Below are positions 1 through 13,103 of a stretch of 64,000 nt of DNA, in pieces. The stretch's first letter is position 1; each line of letters opens with the position of its first letter. Source of the stretch: Raffaelea ambrosiae (taxonomy: Eukaryota > Ascomycota > Sordariomycetes > Ophiostomatales > Ophiostomataceae); assembly GCA_002778195.1 (NCBI GenBank), contig PCDI01000012.1:777801-841800 (forward strand). The letters run 5' to 3'. The position numbers and the translations under genes were made by a program. The notes beneath the pieces were generated by a model. The model searched no databases, was not told the DNA's origin, and was given only the letters and a program-made list of their open reading frames with translations.

Positions 1-1532
1 AGAATAACACAAAAAAGGGCATAGGCCAGTAGCAGCGGCCACGGAAGCCAATAGCCTGCGATAGTGAGACACTGTGATAATGGGAGGCCAGAGGGGGTCT
101 CACAGGTAGCCTTGCGGGGTAAAAGCGCGGGAAAGGAGCGCTGTTTCGAAAAAAGAAACAAAGTGCTAAAAACCAGGGGGGTGGGCTCTCTTGCACCTTT
201 GCGTCTTTGCGTCCTGGCCCTTTGTTTTTTTTTTCTTTGCTTTTTGTTGTTCGTTCCTACTTGCTTGTTCCCGCGTTCCTTTGTGTGTTTCTTTGCTCTC
301 CCGAGTGTGTGTCTTTTGTGCTGTGTCTCCGTTTTTTTTTTCCCTTGTTGGCTTCTGGCCTGTTTGGGTGTGATGTCTGTCTATAAGTGGCTTGCGGCTC
401 TCTTGCGGTCCATTGCCCCTTCCTTCTTTTCGTATCCTGCGATCGGCACTAACGCAAAGTTCTTTGTTCCTTCCCTTGTTTTTACAAAATCCATGTCTCG
501 CTGCACTTTCCCATTTCGGCCAGAGACAAGAAGTCAAGGCAGGCGCACCGCAGACTCCAGGAAGGGAAGGGGTGACGGAAAGGGACACGTCTACCGAAAT
601 AAAGCACCCACGAAGGGCGAACGAGACAAAAACGGACCGCGCAGCGCGCAACACGACACCAATAGCACCACAAGTAGCAAGACAGCAAGACGGCGACTGC
701 GCACGACATACGTGTGCGCATCCCCTCCATCTTGGCGCAAGCTGGTTCCTAGCAGCTCGTTGTTTTTCCGTTTGGCTCACGGATATTTTTCTCTTTCTGC
801 GTATTCTGAGACGTCTCGGCCTTTTTTGAAGGGCCATGCAGATCGCCATGCCTCTAATCCGCATTGCAATCCGGGTTGACCTGTCTTGTCTTATCCCTCT
901 TGTTTCTCGGTGTGTGTGTGTGTGTACTGCGGTCTCCTGCTGCTGCTTGCGGCGGGGCGCCTCCAGACTCGATCGTCTGGGTGCCGTTTTACACCTCTTT
1001 TCTGGGTCGACAACTTGTCTGGCCAGCGTTGCGACTACTCTCCGGAGGGGGGGGGGAAGGGTGGCTACACTTCAGCGACCAGAGCTAACCCAGGCTCGCA
1101 TAAAATCCACTGTGAATGGCAATCTGGCAAGTGCCTACCTATCAGGGCCTCCGGGTCTGTCGCAAGGCGTATCCGGAGAATGCAAGGGGAGTAGTGTCCG
1201 TTCCCAATACCGTGGACCGAGAGCCAAAGGAACCACCGCAGCTCAAAGCCTCGGTCGGCCAGAGAAGAGAAGGGAGACGGCGAAGCATACCAATCGAGCT
1301 CTCCAGCTCGCCTAGGCCCTCCCATCCACAAAAATAGAAAGCCGCCGGCCCTAGACATCATCGACGGACCTTGTGGCTAAAAGTGGCCGCTTCTGTATCT
1401 CAGCAAGAGAATGGCAGTGCCAACAGAGAAACAACAGACACCACTGAGCAGGACAGGGTGAAAAAGGGGTCCAGTGCCCGTCCAACTGTCGCCTAAACGG
1501 AACGGCGCCACGGCGTTCACGAAAAAAAAAAA

Positions 1533-1562
1533 NNNNNNNNNNNNNNNNNNNNNNNNNNNNNN
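1533..1562. other. assembly gap (30 N)
   Basis: Thirty N follow a run of A and precede a run of C. The position between two homopolymers suggests that sequencing failed in a low-complexity tract. Nothing should be inferred about the missing bases or true gap length. Confidence 0.98.
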
Positions 1563-3732
1563 CCCCCCCTTCCTCTTTTTCGACGATGCAAGGGATGGGG
1601 AGATGTCGGCCTTCTCCAATCCGACCTCAGGGCCAGCTTCTGCCCCCATCGTGTCTCCCCTCTCAGGGCTACTCGGGGCAGCTCGATTTTGGGACTAGAT
1701 ATCTTGGTCATACACCTGAGTGTGACAGCTTGCTTGCCCGTGGTGAGATAATGGAGAAATGCGAATGGACAGACCACCGAGCCAGCTAACGAACCAACAC
1801 ACTGACAGCGGTAGTCCGCCCGCCAGCCTGCAAACTGATCCGATACGGAGTTCCATAATATGTCCTGCAAAGAACAAGAGCGAGAGGATGCAGAAAATCC
1901 CGTCAGGCTGAAAGGCGATGCAACAAAGAACAATGCGCCTGGCTGCTGTGTATTTCGCACAGATCAGTGTGCACGTCTGCCCGTCTGCAAATTCTTTTGA
2001 CCTCATCGACTCCCGACAGCATCGACAGCTGAACAGGTTTGGCCATGGATACAAGTCGCCCTTGATTCACGTCTGTTTTGCCTCACCCGGCACACGGCGG
2101 CGCTGCCTCGTCTCTCTGAGCCTTAGTTGCGCGCTTGTCTGGTCTGGGCTGAGAATGCGGAGAGGCCGAGAAACTTTGTGATCAGCAGTGCCAGTGGCAG
2201 TCCAGGGTGGAGAAAACAAAAGAGACCAGCCGCGTCGCTATCATCTAGTTAACAAACGCGCCGTCCAGCTCTCGGGCTGGGGGAGTTATCTCTTAGTCGG
2301 CGATCTCCACTTCCAAAAACTCGTCAGTTTTCGACAAATAGGAACTCAGGACGGACGTCTTCTCCCTCTCGTCAGGCATTTCCTCGCTAGGCTGTGTGGT
2401 TTGCGGGCTCGGTAGCCTTGTTGCCACTGTTTTCCAGCTGTTGGTCTTGCCAGCAGCTGCTGGTAGGAGAGTAGTAGTTAGAGCGCGCCAACGTAAAAGA
2501 CGCCTTTCCTCAGATGATCGACATCTTGGGGCCAGGGCAAGTTCGGCCCCTCCTTGGCTTCTGCGCAGGTCGCGGCCTGTTGGGTTTGCTCTTTGCCGTT
2601 TGCTATTTTTACTGGTGTTGTTGGTCTAACAGCTGCTCTTTACAGGACTGTTGCTTGTCGGGACAGAACGCCGCCTTCCAACATGCCCGCATACCTTTGG
2701 CATCTTTCCCCAGAAAGTACGGATTGGCCAATCATTCTGACGGTTCGGTTGGTATTCGGCAAATGCTGTCTTGCTGAAAGCAGCAAGAACCGTGAGCGCA
2801 TCCATTTCTCCGTGAAGGTCCCAACCAACGGTAGATTAGGCCTGATTTAGGTGACTGGCAACATGAGTTGGTGATGCCCGCTTGACGATGCTCTTTGACG
2901 GTGCGAGTCACACTCTTGTCGAACGGCAACAAGCGGGCCAGTTGCATCCCCTCGGCCACCTGTCCGCTCGACATAGCACGTGAACATTTTCCCCCAACGC
3001 CGACTTCCTTCCAAACTTTGGTTTTGCGTTGCCACCCTGATCTTGTGACACCCTGGGCCAACCGTATTCCGATTTGTATGAGTCGATAACGTCAGTGGTT
3101 GCCGGTATTTGTCAACTTTCCCCATTAAACAGTATGTCCGTCCCAGTTCCAACAACCGTCGGCTTTGGACCAATCTAGACTTGTCTTGCCCTTCATGGGC
3201 TGCCAGATCGAGATAGGCATCCAACGCACATGGTCACGACTCCCACGAACTCTTGGCCTAACAATTCGTGTTCGCTTCCAGGGATGAGGTCGCAAGAAAG
3301 GTACAGGTGGTCGAGCACTGCTTGGTGCTTGTTCTTGTTGCTTTTTCTGTCCGAAGATCTGGGTCATCCACCCCTTTGTTCGTCTGTTTTCCATGAAAAG
3401 GAAAGAGAAGAGCAGATCGCAGTTGATGATTTTTTGACTCTCCAGCTTCCCGCATGCTTCGTGGCGTCTTGTGATCTCGATTTGCTCGCATCCCTCGCAT
3501 CGCCGTGAAACCAGTGTCGAACCAGCGTCGAACCCTCGGCGAGTCACGTTGGTCGCAGGTCGTCTAACGCCTTGGTGCAAACCAGCTAACAATGTATCAA
3601 ACCGGGATTCGCCGTCGATGTTGTTGCCAGCGTGGCCGATGCCTGCTTGACCGCAAAAGCATTCCCCTGATACTGTAGTTACCCGTTATTGGGGCTAAGA
3701 CCGACACTATATCGCATCGGCATCTTCATTAC

Positions 3733-3752
3733 CATCATCATCATCATCATCA
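3733..3752. repeat. (CAT)n microsatellite
   Basis: About six to seven CAT units lie in non-coding DNA, with degenerate units to about 3775. Confidence 0.9.
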
Positions 3753-6700
3753 ATATCTATCATTCTCGTCATCAAGGCACGTGCCTGTGTACAGCTCGGA
3801 TAAGCACCGCACAGTTTCGAACGGTCGCTGGTGCTACTGACATCCCTCGACATCACGGGGCATCCCTCGGTACGTATTGGGTCTTGTCGTGATGAGGAGC
3901 CTCGGTGTCGATTAGCGGCGGCGGTCTTGCCCTTGGGCGTGGCAATCATTTGCGATGCGGTCAATGTTGGCCGTCGCCCGTGAGGCGAACTATTCTCACC
4001 GCCCGGCTCGAAGGAAAGCAATGGAGTAGGGTTAAAAGCATTGTCGGGAAGGCCAGGCGCCGGCCGTGTTTGGGAAGCCGTGTCCTCCCGAACCAACAGC
4101 GAGGAGTGTGTGACAGTTCAGGGGCACTGTTCTGACCGGAGACGGCCGTGTGACCGGAGCGCACCGGGGTGAGTGAGGGAGGATATGGGCCTTGCTGCAA
4201 CCGTCTGCCGCCTGGGGGCAGGTAGCGTACCGTGAAATCACCGTGGCGGTTTTCTTTGAGAGACCTCTTCTTCCGTATTTCCGCCCATCTCCTGCTTTGT
4301 TGCCACAGCCTGGTGATGATGTGACCTCGAACGTTTTTCCTCTGTTAGGTCTTCGCCGTCAAAGCATGATTATTGGAATGCGTGTCGGGATGCAATTAGT
4401 ATTGCCACGGAGAAACGTTGGAACATACTGAATACCGCGGCGTCGGCAGAAAATTCAGAAGAAAAACAGGAAAGGGACGAGAGTCGGAAAACTGGGGAGG
4501 GGGCGAGGCTCTCTCCGTCTTCTTGTACAGGATCAGTTGCCGTTGGGAGGACCTCGCAGCCTCCATTTGTGTGCGGACCCTGAGTCAGCGCCGTTCATAT
4601 ACGAGCGCACGTTTACGGGAATCGAACGAGGAAAGATCGCAGGCATATTGCCAGGGCATCCTAGCGGTCACAAAACTGGCTGCTTTCAGAAGTCGTCGTC
4701 CATCGGGAAGAACGGTGCCGGTGTGGACCAGGGTCAGATATTTGTAGGAAGCGGGGAGACCGGCGAGGTTCCGTGGAAGAAGGGGAAAAAATGCATTTTA
4801 AAAGATAAAGATCGAAAAAAGGTGGGAATTAACTGCAGAATGAAAAATGTTGCTATGGACTGTTTCAGGACTAGAGCAACGGGCCGTTCTCGCCAAAACT
4901 CAACGGCCTCCGCATCGCATTGTGTTTATTTTCTGCCCTTTGTAATTCCATGATGAATTAGGCATTGTTTGTGAAGTGTCAAGGCAGGACGAGGCATCAT
5001 CAGCATCATCTCTCGTGAACAGATGAAAGGTCTGATATCCGGATGACGTATGTCTGGCTGTGCATACCAAACGGGTATCTACCCGACTTCGTGATACAAA
5101 GAGCAAAATGCAAGCATAGGCTGAGGTCAAAGATGACAAGCCAGCCCGCTTCGTTTATGGGGGTGTCCTCGCCAAATCAGCCTCGAAAACTGGTAGGTGA
5201 CGTTTTTCGACTGCTCCTGTAAAGTACAAGTGGCATTGCTAAGCAATAGAGTGAATTATCAAATAGCCTCGTATTCTCACATCACTTCTCACCAAATGCT
5301 ACCTCAATCTAGTTGCGAATTTAACCGGGGAGGCTACCGGCAATATGGTCCCACGAGGTTATTTTACATGGGGAAGAAGCGTCGCATTTTTGCGCAACAT
5401 AGAAAAAAAAAAAAGGTTACATTCTTTCGTGCTGCCAAACAGCAGCCTGGCTGGGCGCATCCTGGTGGTGGTGGCCGGATGTGACAATTGGTTGAGGCTA
5501 TTAGTGAGATTGTTCTGAACAGCCCCCAAACGACGGAAACAGATCAAGCAGTAACTAGTCGACACAAAGAAAATTGGCAAAATCAACAGCAGAACAGGGA
5601 AGATAATCTTTTGCTTCTTTCGACTTCTCTCTTGCCCCTGCCGCTCATCCAAAGAAGCCGACCTCCCTCATTGTTGTGTTCTGCTGCCATCGGCAAAAAA
5701 AGGGGGGGGGCTTTTACACGAGGCTCATCAAAAAAAAAAAAGAGAAGAAAAAAAAACCCAGAAAGGCAAACACCCTCGTCATAGTGCCACATTTGATCAC
5801 AAAGTAGAGTAAGAGCGAAAGGGGAAAACAGTATTGAATTACGGCTACGTCCAGCCGAAGTATTATTATGCGTTTTCTACGACCGACGGCATATCGCACA
5901 TATGCTGTTTGTTCCCTTCACAACCGTGCCAGACACGTGCATGTCCCTTGCTTTTACTCTCCCACCCATATGACGAGCCACACGCCTGTCCAGGAGCACA
6001 GATAGATTGCCCTCGTCCACTGTCCACAGACTCGTCGCTCGGTCGCCAAGACCCGGCTCGAAATGAACGAAATGAGAAGTTTTGTGTTTTGTCGTGTCTC
6101 TCTCAAAAATGGGGGCAGGAGGACGAGGGGGCTTGGACGGGATGCCTGCGCCGCTCAAAAAACGGTACCGGAACCTTCGTTTTCTCCTTTCTTCTGGCGT
6201 CCTGTCTCTTGTCTCTCAACGAGTTTGTTTCTCTCCCTGCTTTCTGTCACGTTCAGAATGTGAGCTTCACACGCACGCGCACACACAGTTCCTCTCTTGT
6301 CTCTCTGATTGCGAAAGAGTTGTGTGTGGGAATTTGTCTTTCTGCGTGCAGGACGGGGCTATCAAGCATCTTCACCCCCCTCCCCTCCCCCCCAGTCTCA
6401 CAGACGAAACAGCAGAAAAACGAAAACAGGAAACAAAGGAAGCAAAAGGAGGAGACGCCCTGACTGGCAGAGAGATACCGGGGTTCGCACGCACTATACG
6501 TATAGATGCATGCAGCAGACGTTGGAAGTCTCTACTCTACGCGAGACTTGTGAGAGCTCAGATCATTCCCTTGCCTCTTGTCTGTGTGCGTTGGCATCTG
6601 GGAGGATTTCTCTTTGGTTTGTTGCTGTTTCGTTTGGGCTTTTTTTTTAAAAAAAAACAAAAATTCTCCCTCCTCTCCGTTTGAACAAGAAAAGGAAACG

Positions 6701-6869
6701 AAGAAGCGCTTTCATACCTATCCATTGCCTTCCATAGCAACAAAGAAAGAGGGAAACAGACACACAAGCGAACGGGGGGAAACAACAACAACAAAAAAAA
6801 AAATCAAGGACGGGTGGACGGATACGACTTTCTCGGTGGCCGGCAAGATCAACAACGGCGCCTGCTGCT

Positions 6870-7861
6870 ATGGCGATCGGCCTATTGGTCCTGTCTGGCT
6901 TTGTCCAGCAGGCGGCAGCCGTTGCCGGCGGTACAGACAGGATCGCATCTGGCATCAGCACCATCGACATGACGGACATGGAAAGCCATGTCGTCGTCGA
7001 CCCAACGGCCGTCTCGTTCACCACGCCCTTCAACAACGTCACCCAGGGCCACACGCTCAACGTGACCTGGGGCGCCATCGACCCCAAATACGAACCGCTC
7101 ACCTTGACTGCGCGGCTCATCAACCGCACCGACAACGAACATGCAAACGGATTTTCCATCACCATGGCCGGTAAGTGACTGTTTATATGCCCCCTTTTTT
7201 GTGGGGGGGGGGCCTCCATTGGGCACTCATTGTTGCTTTGCTGCTCTTCTTTTTCTTTTCTTTTTTTCTTTCTTTTTCTTCAACGTATGCGGGTGGATTG
7301 CTTACACGTTTTTCTTTTCTTTTTTGTTTTCTCTCCATCTCTCTCTGTACAGCCCGTCTACATAACACCTCTGGATGGTCCTGGACCAACATCCCCTACC
7401 CGCTGCTATATATGACCACAGGCCTCTACGCCCTCGATATCCGCCCGACCTTTTGGAATACCACCATCAACCCAGGCACCCTCAACGCCCCCGTGCTGGC
7501 GCGGTCGACGTACTTCTCCATCCAGCCTGGCGATGATGGAGACGGCAATCCAGCCAATGATGGAAACACCACCGATACCACAGGGCCCCATCCCAATGGC
7601 TCGGCGGAAGACACCGGTACGTCGGCGGCATCGTCTTCGTCGTCCTCGTCCGCGTCGTCCTCGTCAACCACACGCCGTCTGGCCTTGGGGCTGGGCCTCT
7701 CGATCGGCCTGGCGTCGGTCCTGGGCAGCATACTGCTGCTGGCGATGCTGTGGAGGCGACGGCGGCGGCGCGTACGCGAAGAGGCGGCGGCGGCGGCAGA
7801 GAAGCAGCGGCAGCGGTGGCGGCAGCAGCGACACAATCTCGCCATGGGCGCGAGGAGATGA
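6870..7861 (+). CDS. Kre9/Knh1-like secreted membrane protein
   Basis: Two exons, 6870-7170 and 7353-7861, encode 269 aa; the intron runs from GTAAGT to GTACAG and the split codon restores Ala. The first 17 or so residues form a signal peptide (MAIGLLVLSGFVQQAAA). Residues about 40-125 resemble the Kre9/Knh1-type (Ser-Thr-rich GPI-anchored family) beta-sandwich: a 'TQGHTLNVTW' strand, then 'SGWSWTNIP' and 'GLYALDIRP'. Several N-glycosylation sequons are present. A Ser-rich stalk is followed by a membrane helix at about 210-234 and a short Arg/Ala-rich cytoplasmic tail, so it is anchored by a helix rather than a GPI signal. It probably sits at the cell surface with a wall or sensor role. The family is inferred from pattern only; the single-pass topology is more secure. 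Confidence 0.8.
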
Positions 7862-7916
7862 AAAGAAAAAAAAAAAAGAAAAAAAAAGAGAAAAAAAGAA
7901 AAAAAAACAGGGGGTA

Positions 7917-7936
7917 TGTGTGTGTGTGTGTGTGTG
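7917..7936. repeat. (TG)n microsatellite
   Basis: About ten TG units lie just downstream of the Kre9-like gene, after an A-rich tract starting at 7864. Confidence 0.9.
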
Positions 7937-8260
7937 CCAGCTGGCCAGCTGGTCCTGTCAAGGGCGGGTTAGTGGTTTGTTGATGCAAGGGACAAATCAA
8001 AAAAAAAAAAAAAAAAAGGGGGGGGAGCCGCTTTGAGAGGTTAGGGTCTGTGCGATGTGTATGTCTAGCCAAAGAGCAACTATGTGACACAGGCCGAGGG
8101 ATGGGGCGTGCCGTTTCGTTTACCTGTTTCCTTGCATATGTTTGCCGGGTTCTTTTCGTTCGTGGGCTCACTTTGATGATTTTGGTTTTTTTGCTTCTCG
8201 TTCTCTCGCTCCAGCAATATTTTCTTGTCATTTTTAATTGCTTCAACGTAAATCCATGTT

Positions 8261-8298
8261 TGTTCGTTCGCTTGTTCGCTCATTCGTTCGTTCGTTTC
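8261..8298. repeat. imperfect (TTCG)n repeat
   Basis: A degenerate four-base repeat of GTTCG/ATTCG type, non-coding. Confidence 0.8.
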
Positions 8299-8958
8299 TT
8301 TGGCAATATTGGCTTTCCCATTTCTCGTTCCAATGCCTGTCAAATAAGGCAAGCATGGTCCTGTTTTGTGCACCAGCCTGTTTGGTTTAGAACATCCACG
8401 CCGCATTGTGAGACGATGCACGATTCCCAGAGTGCTTCCTCGGTTACCAGGCAGGGCCAAACCATTCGCTTACGTATGAATCATCTTGTTTCGTCCGGGC
8501 CCCTATTGAGGCGAGTATCTATACTGCATGCATCCCAAAACGAAGTTAGCGGCCCAGAGCAACATGGTCTACAGCTGCAAGATTCTCTTTTCGTCTATCT
8601 CGGAAGTTCTTCATTCCAAAAGTATACTATACAGAAGAAAGGATTTCTGGCCAGTGACGGGTGCAACTTTCCTCATTCTCACGCACTGGTGCTCTGGTCG
8701 TGCCTTTGTAGGCCTCTCTCTATTGAGAACCGCATACGGTTCTATTGACCACGGCGTGAATTGCCACCCCTGCAGTTCACGCTTTCAAGAAATCCAAACA
8801 GACAAACAAAAGGACCGGAACCGCATCCGGTCTTCCTCCGTACTGGACTATATGGCCAGGAGAACTGCTGCACAGGACTTCTTTTTTGTATGTTCGAAAT
8901 TCAGTTCGAAATTCAAAACACAGCCCAAACATTTGCTCCGTATCTACAGGAACCAAAC

Positions 8959-10903
8959 ATGACGACACCCGACGTGCACCGGCAACGAGAGAACGACACA
9001 AGTGTGATGGAGCTACCGCGAATCGAGAAATCTGCCACTGTTCAGGTTGGTGCCGAGGAGGTCACCGAACCAAGCAGAGAGACGCCGCCGCCCAAGCGAG
9101 GCTGCCAATGGCTGTGGCTGCAGAGAATGAAAGACCGAGGCCAACAAGGCCGCGCCCGCGATGGAGAGGAAAGAGAAGGACGGTCGGCGCTTTATGTGAT
9201 CGTCCCGTTGGCTGCTGTCCTCTTCATTGTCCAGTTCGGCTACGTTTTGTGCGACGTACCGACGACGCGACTGATGGAGGACATCATCTGCCGCGAATTC
9301 TATGGCAACTACAGCACGGCCACGAGCGTCATGACGTACACGATGCTCAATGAAACGTCGTGCGCCGCAACACCTGTCCAGGCAGAACTCAATTTCGTGG
9401 CCACGGGGATGGCCATTGCCATCTACGTTCCCGGTGAGTCGGGTGTTCCCAGGCGGTGCTTCTGGCTTCCGCTGCAGACAGCAAGCGCAGGGTACTGCAG
9501 CACCCACCACACAAACTGACACATGGCAGGTCTTCTGGTGGCCCTCTTCTTCGGTATGCTCTCCGACACCTGGGGCCGTCGCCCCGTCTTCTGGCTCTGT
9601 GTGTCTGGGATGATCCTGTCCAACGTCCTGATTCTGGTGATCTGCTGGACCTGGCAGCACGGCTCCATACGAAGGGTGTGGGCGTCTTCTCTTGCACTCT
9701 TCATTGGCGGCGGAGGCAGTGTTGCGGAGGGTGTCGTGTTTGCCATGCTCTCGGACTTGTCGACGGATTCCAACAGGTGCGTCTCATCTTCTCTGTTCGC
9801 CCGTGAAAGATGCACTTCTTTAGCTGACAATGCTTCTTCTTCCCAGAGCAACACACTTCCAGGTTGCCATCTCTGCCGTCCTGCTCAGCGAGACACTTGC
9901 TCCCATTGCTGCCAATTCCCTCATGGAAGTCAGCGTCTGGCTGCCCTTGATCCTGGGGCCATCGATTTCCACATTCGGCTCCCTCCTGATGATCTTCTTT
10001 CCGGAGACGGCCGCTTCTCGTGTCCCGAGAGGACGCGGCTGGTGCCCAGACACAATACTCAGCCTGCGGGCACCATACACCGGCCTGAAAGAAACATGCA
10101 AGTTGTTCGCGAGACACAGAGCGATCACGCTGTTGGTTCCTGCGGCTGCCCTCACGATACCCGTCTCGAGCGTGGCCATGGGCATCTCCCTGCGGTACAT
10201 TGCACTGCGGTTCCATATTGCGCTGGGCCACACGGGGGTTCTCCTCGGCGTGCGCACTGGCCTCTGCGTCGTTATTCTTGTTGTGCTGGTTCCGTTGGTC
10301 TCGTATGCCATGCGACGCTGGTGGCGTCCAGGCTCACATCTGGTCGGAGACGTTGACATTGGCGATGTGATGAAGAACGACCTCTCGTTGGCCCAGATTG
10401 GATGCGCCGCCCATATTGTTGGTTTGGTCATCTTTGCTGCTGCGCCCAAGCTCGGTGTGGCCATCCTTGGCCTCATGTTCTCCACGCTGGGTGCTGCTGT
10501 GCCGTCTCTGTGCCGGGCTCTCGTGGCTGATCTCACGGAGGGGTCCCATGCTGGCCGTCTTTTTGCAGGCCTTGCCATCATCGAAATGATCGGTTATCTG
10601 GCTGTCGGCGTGGGCCTCGGCGCCCTCTTCCAGACTGGCATCCTGAAATACGCGGTCTTCATGGTCGACTTTCCAAGCCGAGCAAACGCGTACCTGGCCC
10701 TGCCATTCTATGTATGCGCACTGCTTGTGCTGGCCGTCAGCCTGCCGCTTTGGATCGCTCGCCTGCCCGCAGTGGCCTCCAGCCTGCCGTCGCCGGGACG
10801 CGCCCACAGCCTGCGCGGGAAAGACGGCGAGAACACGCCGCTGGGATGGAACACGCCAGAAGGACACCCGGCCTCAAGGCAGCCAGAGAGTGAGTGTGTT
10901 TGA
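8959..10903 (+). CDS. MFS transporter
   Basis: Three exons, 8959-9433, 9530-9776 and 9847-10903, give 592 aa. Both introns are GT-AG and both split codons restore the frame (Gly; Arg). A charged cytosolic N-terminus of about 75 residues precedes the first helix. After an extracellular loop with N-glycosylation sequons, the second helix leads into the major facilitator motif A, 'GMLSDTWGRRPVF' (about residues 167-179). A central loop at about 300-320 separates two helix bundles; the total is consistent with 12 helices. The C-terminal tail (about 545-592) is polar. The substrate cannot be read from the sequence. No biosynthetic genes are adjacent, so it is not obviously part of a metabolite cluster. 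Confidence 0.9.
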
Positions 10904-13103
10904 GTGAGCCTGGACAAAAAGAGCGTGCCAGCAACTGTGAAATTGTCCTGATCCCCCTTGAGGGATGTCCAGCCCCTGGAGGGATGTCCAGATAGAGTTG
11001 AGGACATGTCACGAGGAAGAGGGGACAGCGTCAGAAAGACGAGCGTGGTGCCATTTGGTAGTATTTGGAGGCTCTTGGGTGGTATTCGCATGGAAGCCCT
11101 ATTTCGTCGAGTGAGGAACCAGAGTTGCGCCCTGTCAGCTACAGGCTTGCATCACAATGTTACTCCAAGGAGGGCCACGTGGGGTAGAAAATGGAAGGTG
11201 ACTAATGCGCGGCACCGCCCGTCTTGCGCTGCCTCCCGATCAATGTCTGATGCGGAAAGCTGTGCGAGGCGTCGAATTGCTTTCCTTTTATGAGCATCGT
11301 GTATGAACACCCATGATGGACTTCTCGCTCCTTCCATATTTTGCTCTTGCCGATGGGATGTCTCAGGCCATTGCGCCTTCCTGATTCGCGGTAAGATACT
11401 TAGACAGATGGCAATTGCCTAATACAGGGTAAAACGTCAATATGCTGCTAGGCTTGGCTTGTCCGACTTTCGGCATTCTGTTGGCTTCCGGACCATGTCC
11501 ATCTCCCGCTGGCCCGCGCGACCGCGCCGAGGAACAACAGGGGCAAAAAGGAACAAAAAGGAACAAAAAGGAACAGAATCATTGTAGAATGCAGAGCTTT
11601 CGGCTTGGTCCACCGCCAACCCGCCTGGGAATCTAGGCCCTTGGGGACCGACTTTCGCGGCTTTCTCCCCTTGCCGGTAAGGGGGCCGCGCAACTCGATC
11701 CCCCCCCATCGCTCTTTCCCCTTTCGCCCCATACCCCGGTGTATTTTTTTCCTTTTTCTTTTTTTGTAGTCAGGACTCTCTGCGTCTGAATGTGGCGTGT
11801 GCGTGCATTGCTTTTGGCGACTGCTTCCACTTTTTTTTTTCCTTTTTTTTTTTTTTTTTTTTTGTTGTTTCTTCCGTCTTCATTGCTTTCGTTCTTCGCG
11901 ATCTTTGCTGCCACATGTCTTCTGCAGTCGAGATCGTGCTGATCGGTCCATGTGGTCGCACCCGATAAATCCGACGCGACTTTCTACGCAATCCCTTTCT
12001 CCTTTGCATGCTGAACCGTTTTACCCCCCCGAGGGTTGTGGACACGAAGCAAAACGGCTTTTCATCTTTAAAGAGACCCTCTGAAGAGGTCCTCACGATG
12101 GGCCACTTGGGGCTCTGAAATGCATTGCGTCTGGCCTGTCGTCCACCCCTTTTGTTTCCCCCCTGTGCCGAGATCAAGCTCTGGCCCGCCACAAGCCAAG
12201 AAACTTACAGTGTAGGCCGAACCTGACCAACCAGGTGTAAGTCTTTGCGTCATGCACTGCGAGCTAAGGCTGTTCCTGCCCGTGGATCTGCAAGCCCAGT
12301 TCGGATATTGGTTCGCGTAAGGGGAGCGGCCCTAGCGCATCCGGTTGTGAGCCTCCCTGTCTGCCGGTCACTAGACGACAGTCCTGTTGGCCTCCGAATC
12401 TGCGCCGTATTCCAGAAAGGATCAGGTCAGCACGATGAGGTCTGTGAGAGAAAAAAAGCCAGAAGGAATCCAGACTACCCTGGTTTGCGACTATTGAACA
12501 ACTCTACCAGCATCTCCGGATCGCCTTGGAAGCTCTAAGCACCCCATGAGCGGTACGGCAGCACGGACTGACTGCTCGTGCCATAGAGACACACGGTGGG
12601 CCAGTCACCGTGTGGATGGCTAAGACCAGCATAAATGATGTCTTGGCCTCGGACATACTCCCTTCCCGATGGGGTATCTCTCCACTTCCTTCCCCCTCGC
12701 GTCGACTATTTGATTGTCTTGGGGGGTTTCTTGGGTGGCCTATGGATAGTCTGGGTTGTTTTGGGATCCCTCGTTAGAACAAGATTTGTGTGAGTGGCCA
12801 AAGGCTGCACGCCCGTTCTGGATGCGTGCTGAGTGCACATGGCGTCTGTTGGAGAATCTGGAGGCAGAACAAAAGGGCTTCTTTATCCTCCTTTCCGTCT
12901 CGAGTTCTTTATTCCTTCTCTTCTCGTTTTCATCCGTGTATCCCTGTCGCCAACCTCACAGAATCTGAGCATATCACTGCTCGTCCCTTCCTGTTAGCCC
13001 TCACCTGGCATATCACTTGCCACTGTCATTCATTCGTTAGATCTCAGCACATACTGCATCTTCTCTTCCAGTCACTCCTTCATCTCATTTACATTTCGAG
13101 GAT
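10904..13103. other. intergenic, no gene
   Basis: About 2.2 kb between the MFS and GH16 genes. It includes a twice-repeated GAGGGATGTCCAG segment near 10963-10991, a decamer repeat at 11544-11576 and T-rich runs at 11830-11863. The pyrimidine-rich stretch at about 12880-13100 is probably the leader of the GH16 gene. Confidence 0.7.
11544..11576. repeat. 10-bp tandem repeat, three copies
   Basis: The unit AACAAAAAGG is repeated about three times in non-coding DNA. Confidence 0.85.

Larger units (their letters stand above)
1..6869. other. gene-free region, no gene recognised
   Basis: Open frames here are short, overlap on both strands and mostly begin with non-ATG codons. None shows a domain or a convincing intron-exon structure. 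The DNA is rich in T/C runs (about 190-350, 5690-5760, 6600-6660). The last few hundred bases before 6870 are likely promoter and leader of the next gene. A short minus-strand stretch at 2847-3224 looks faintly protein-like, but I could not assign it and do not call it. Confidence 0.6.
7862..8958. other. intergenic, no gene
   Basis: The region holds the 3' flank of the Kre9-like gene and the upstream region of the MFS gene. It contains A and G runs near 8000-8027 and a TTCG-rich tract near 8261-8298. No coding structure is visible. Confidence 0.7.

Noticed and set aside
64..879. 271-codon ORF at the left edge
   Set aside because: It starts with GTG and comes from pyrimidine-rich DNA; an antisense ORF of similar size overlaps it.
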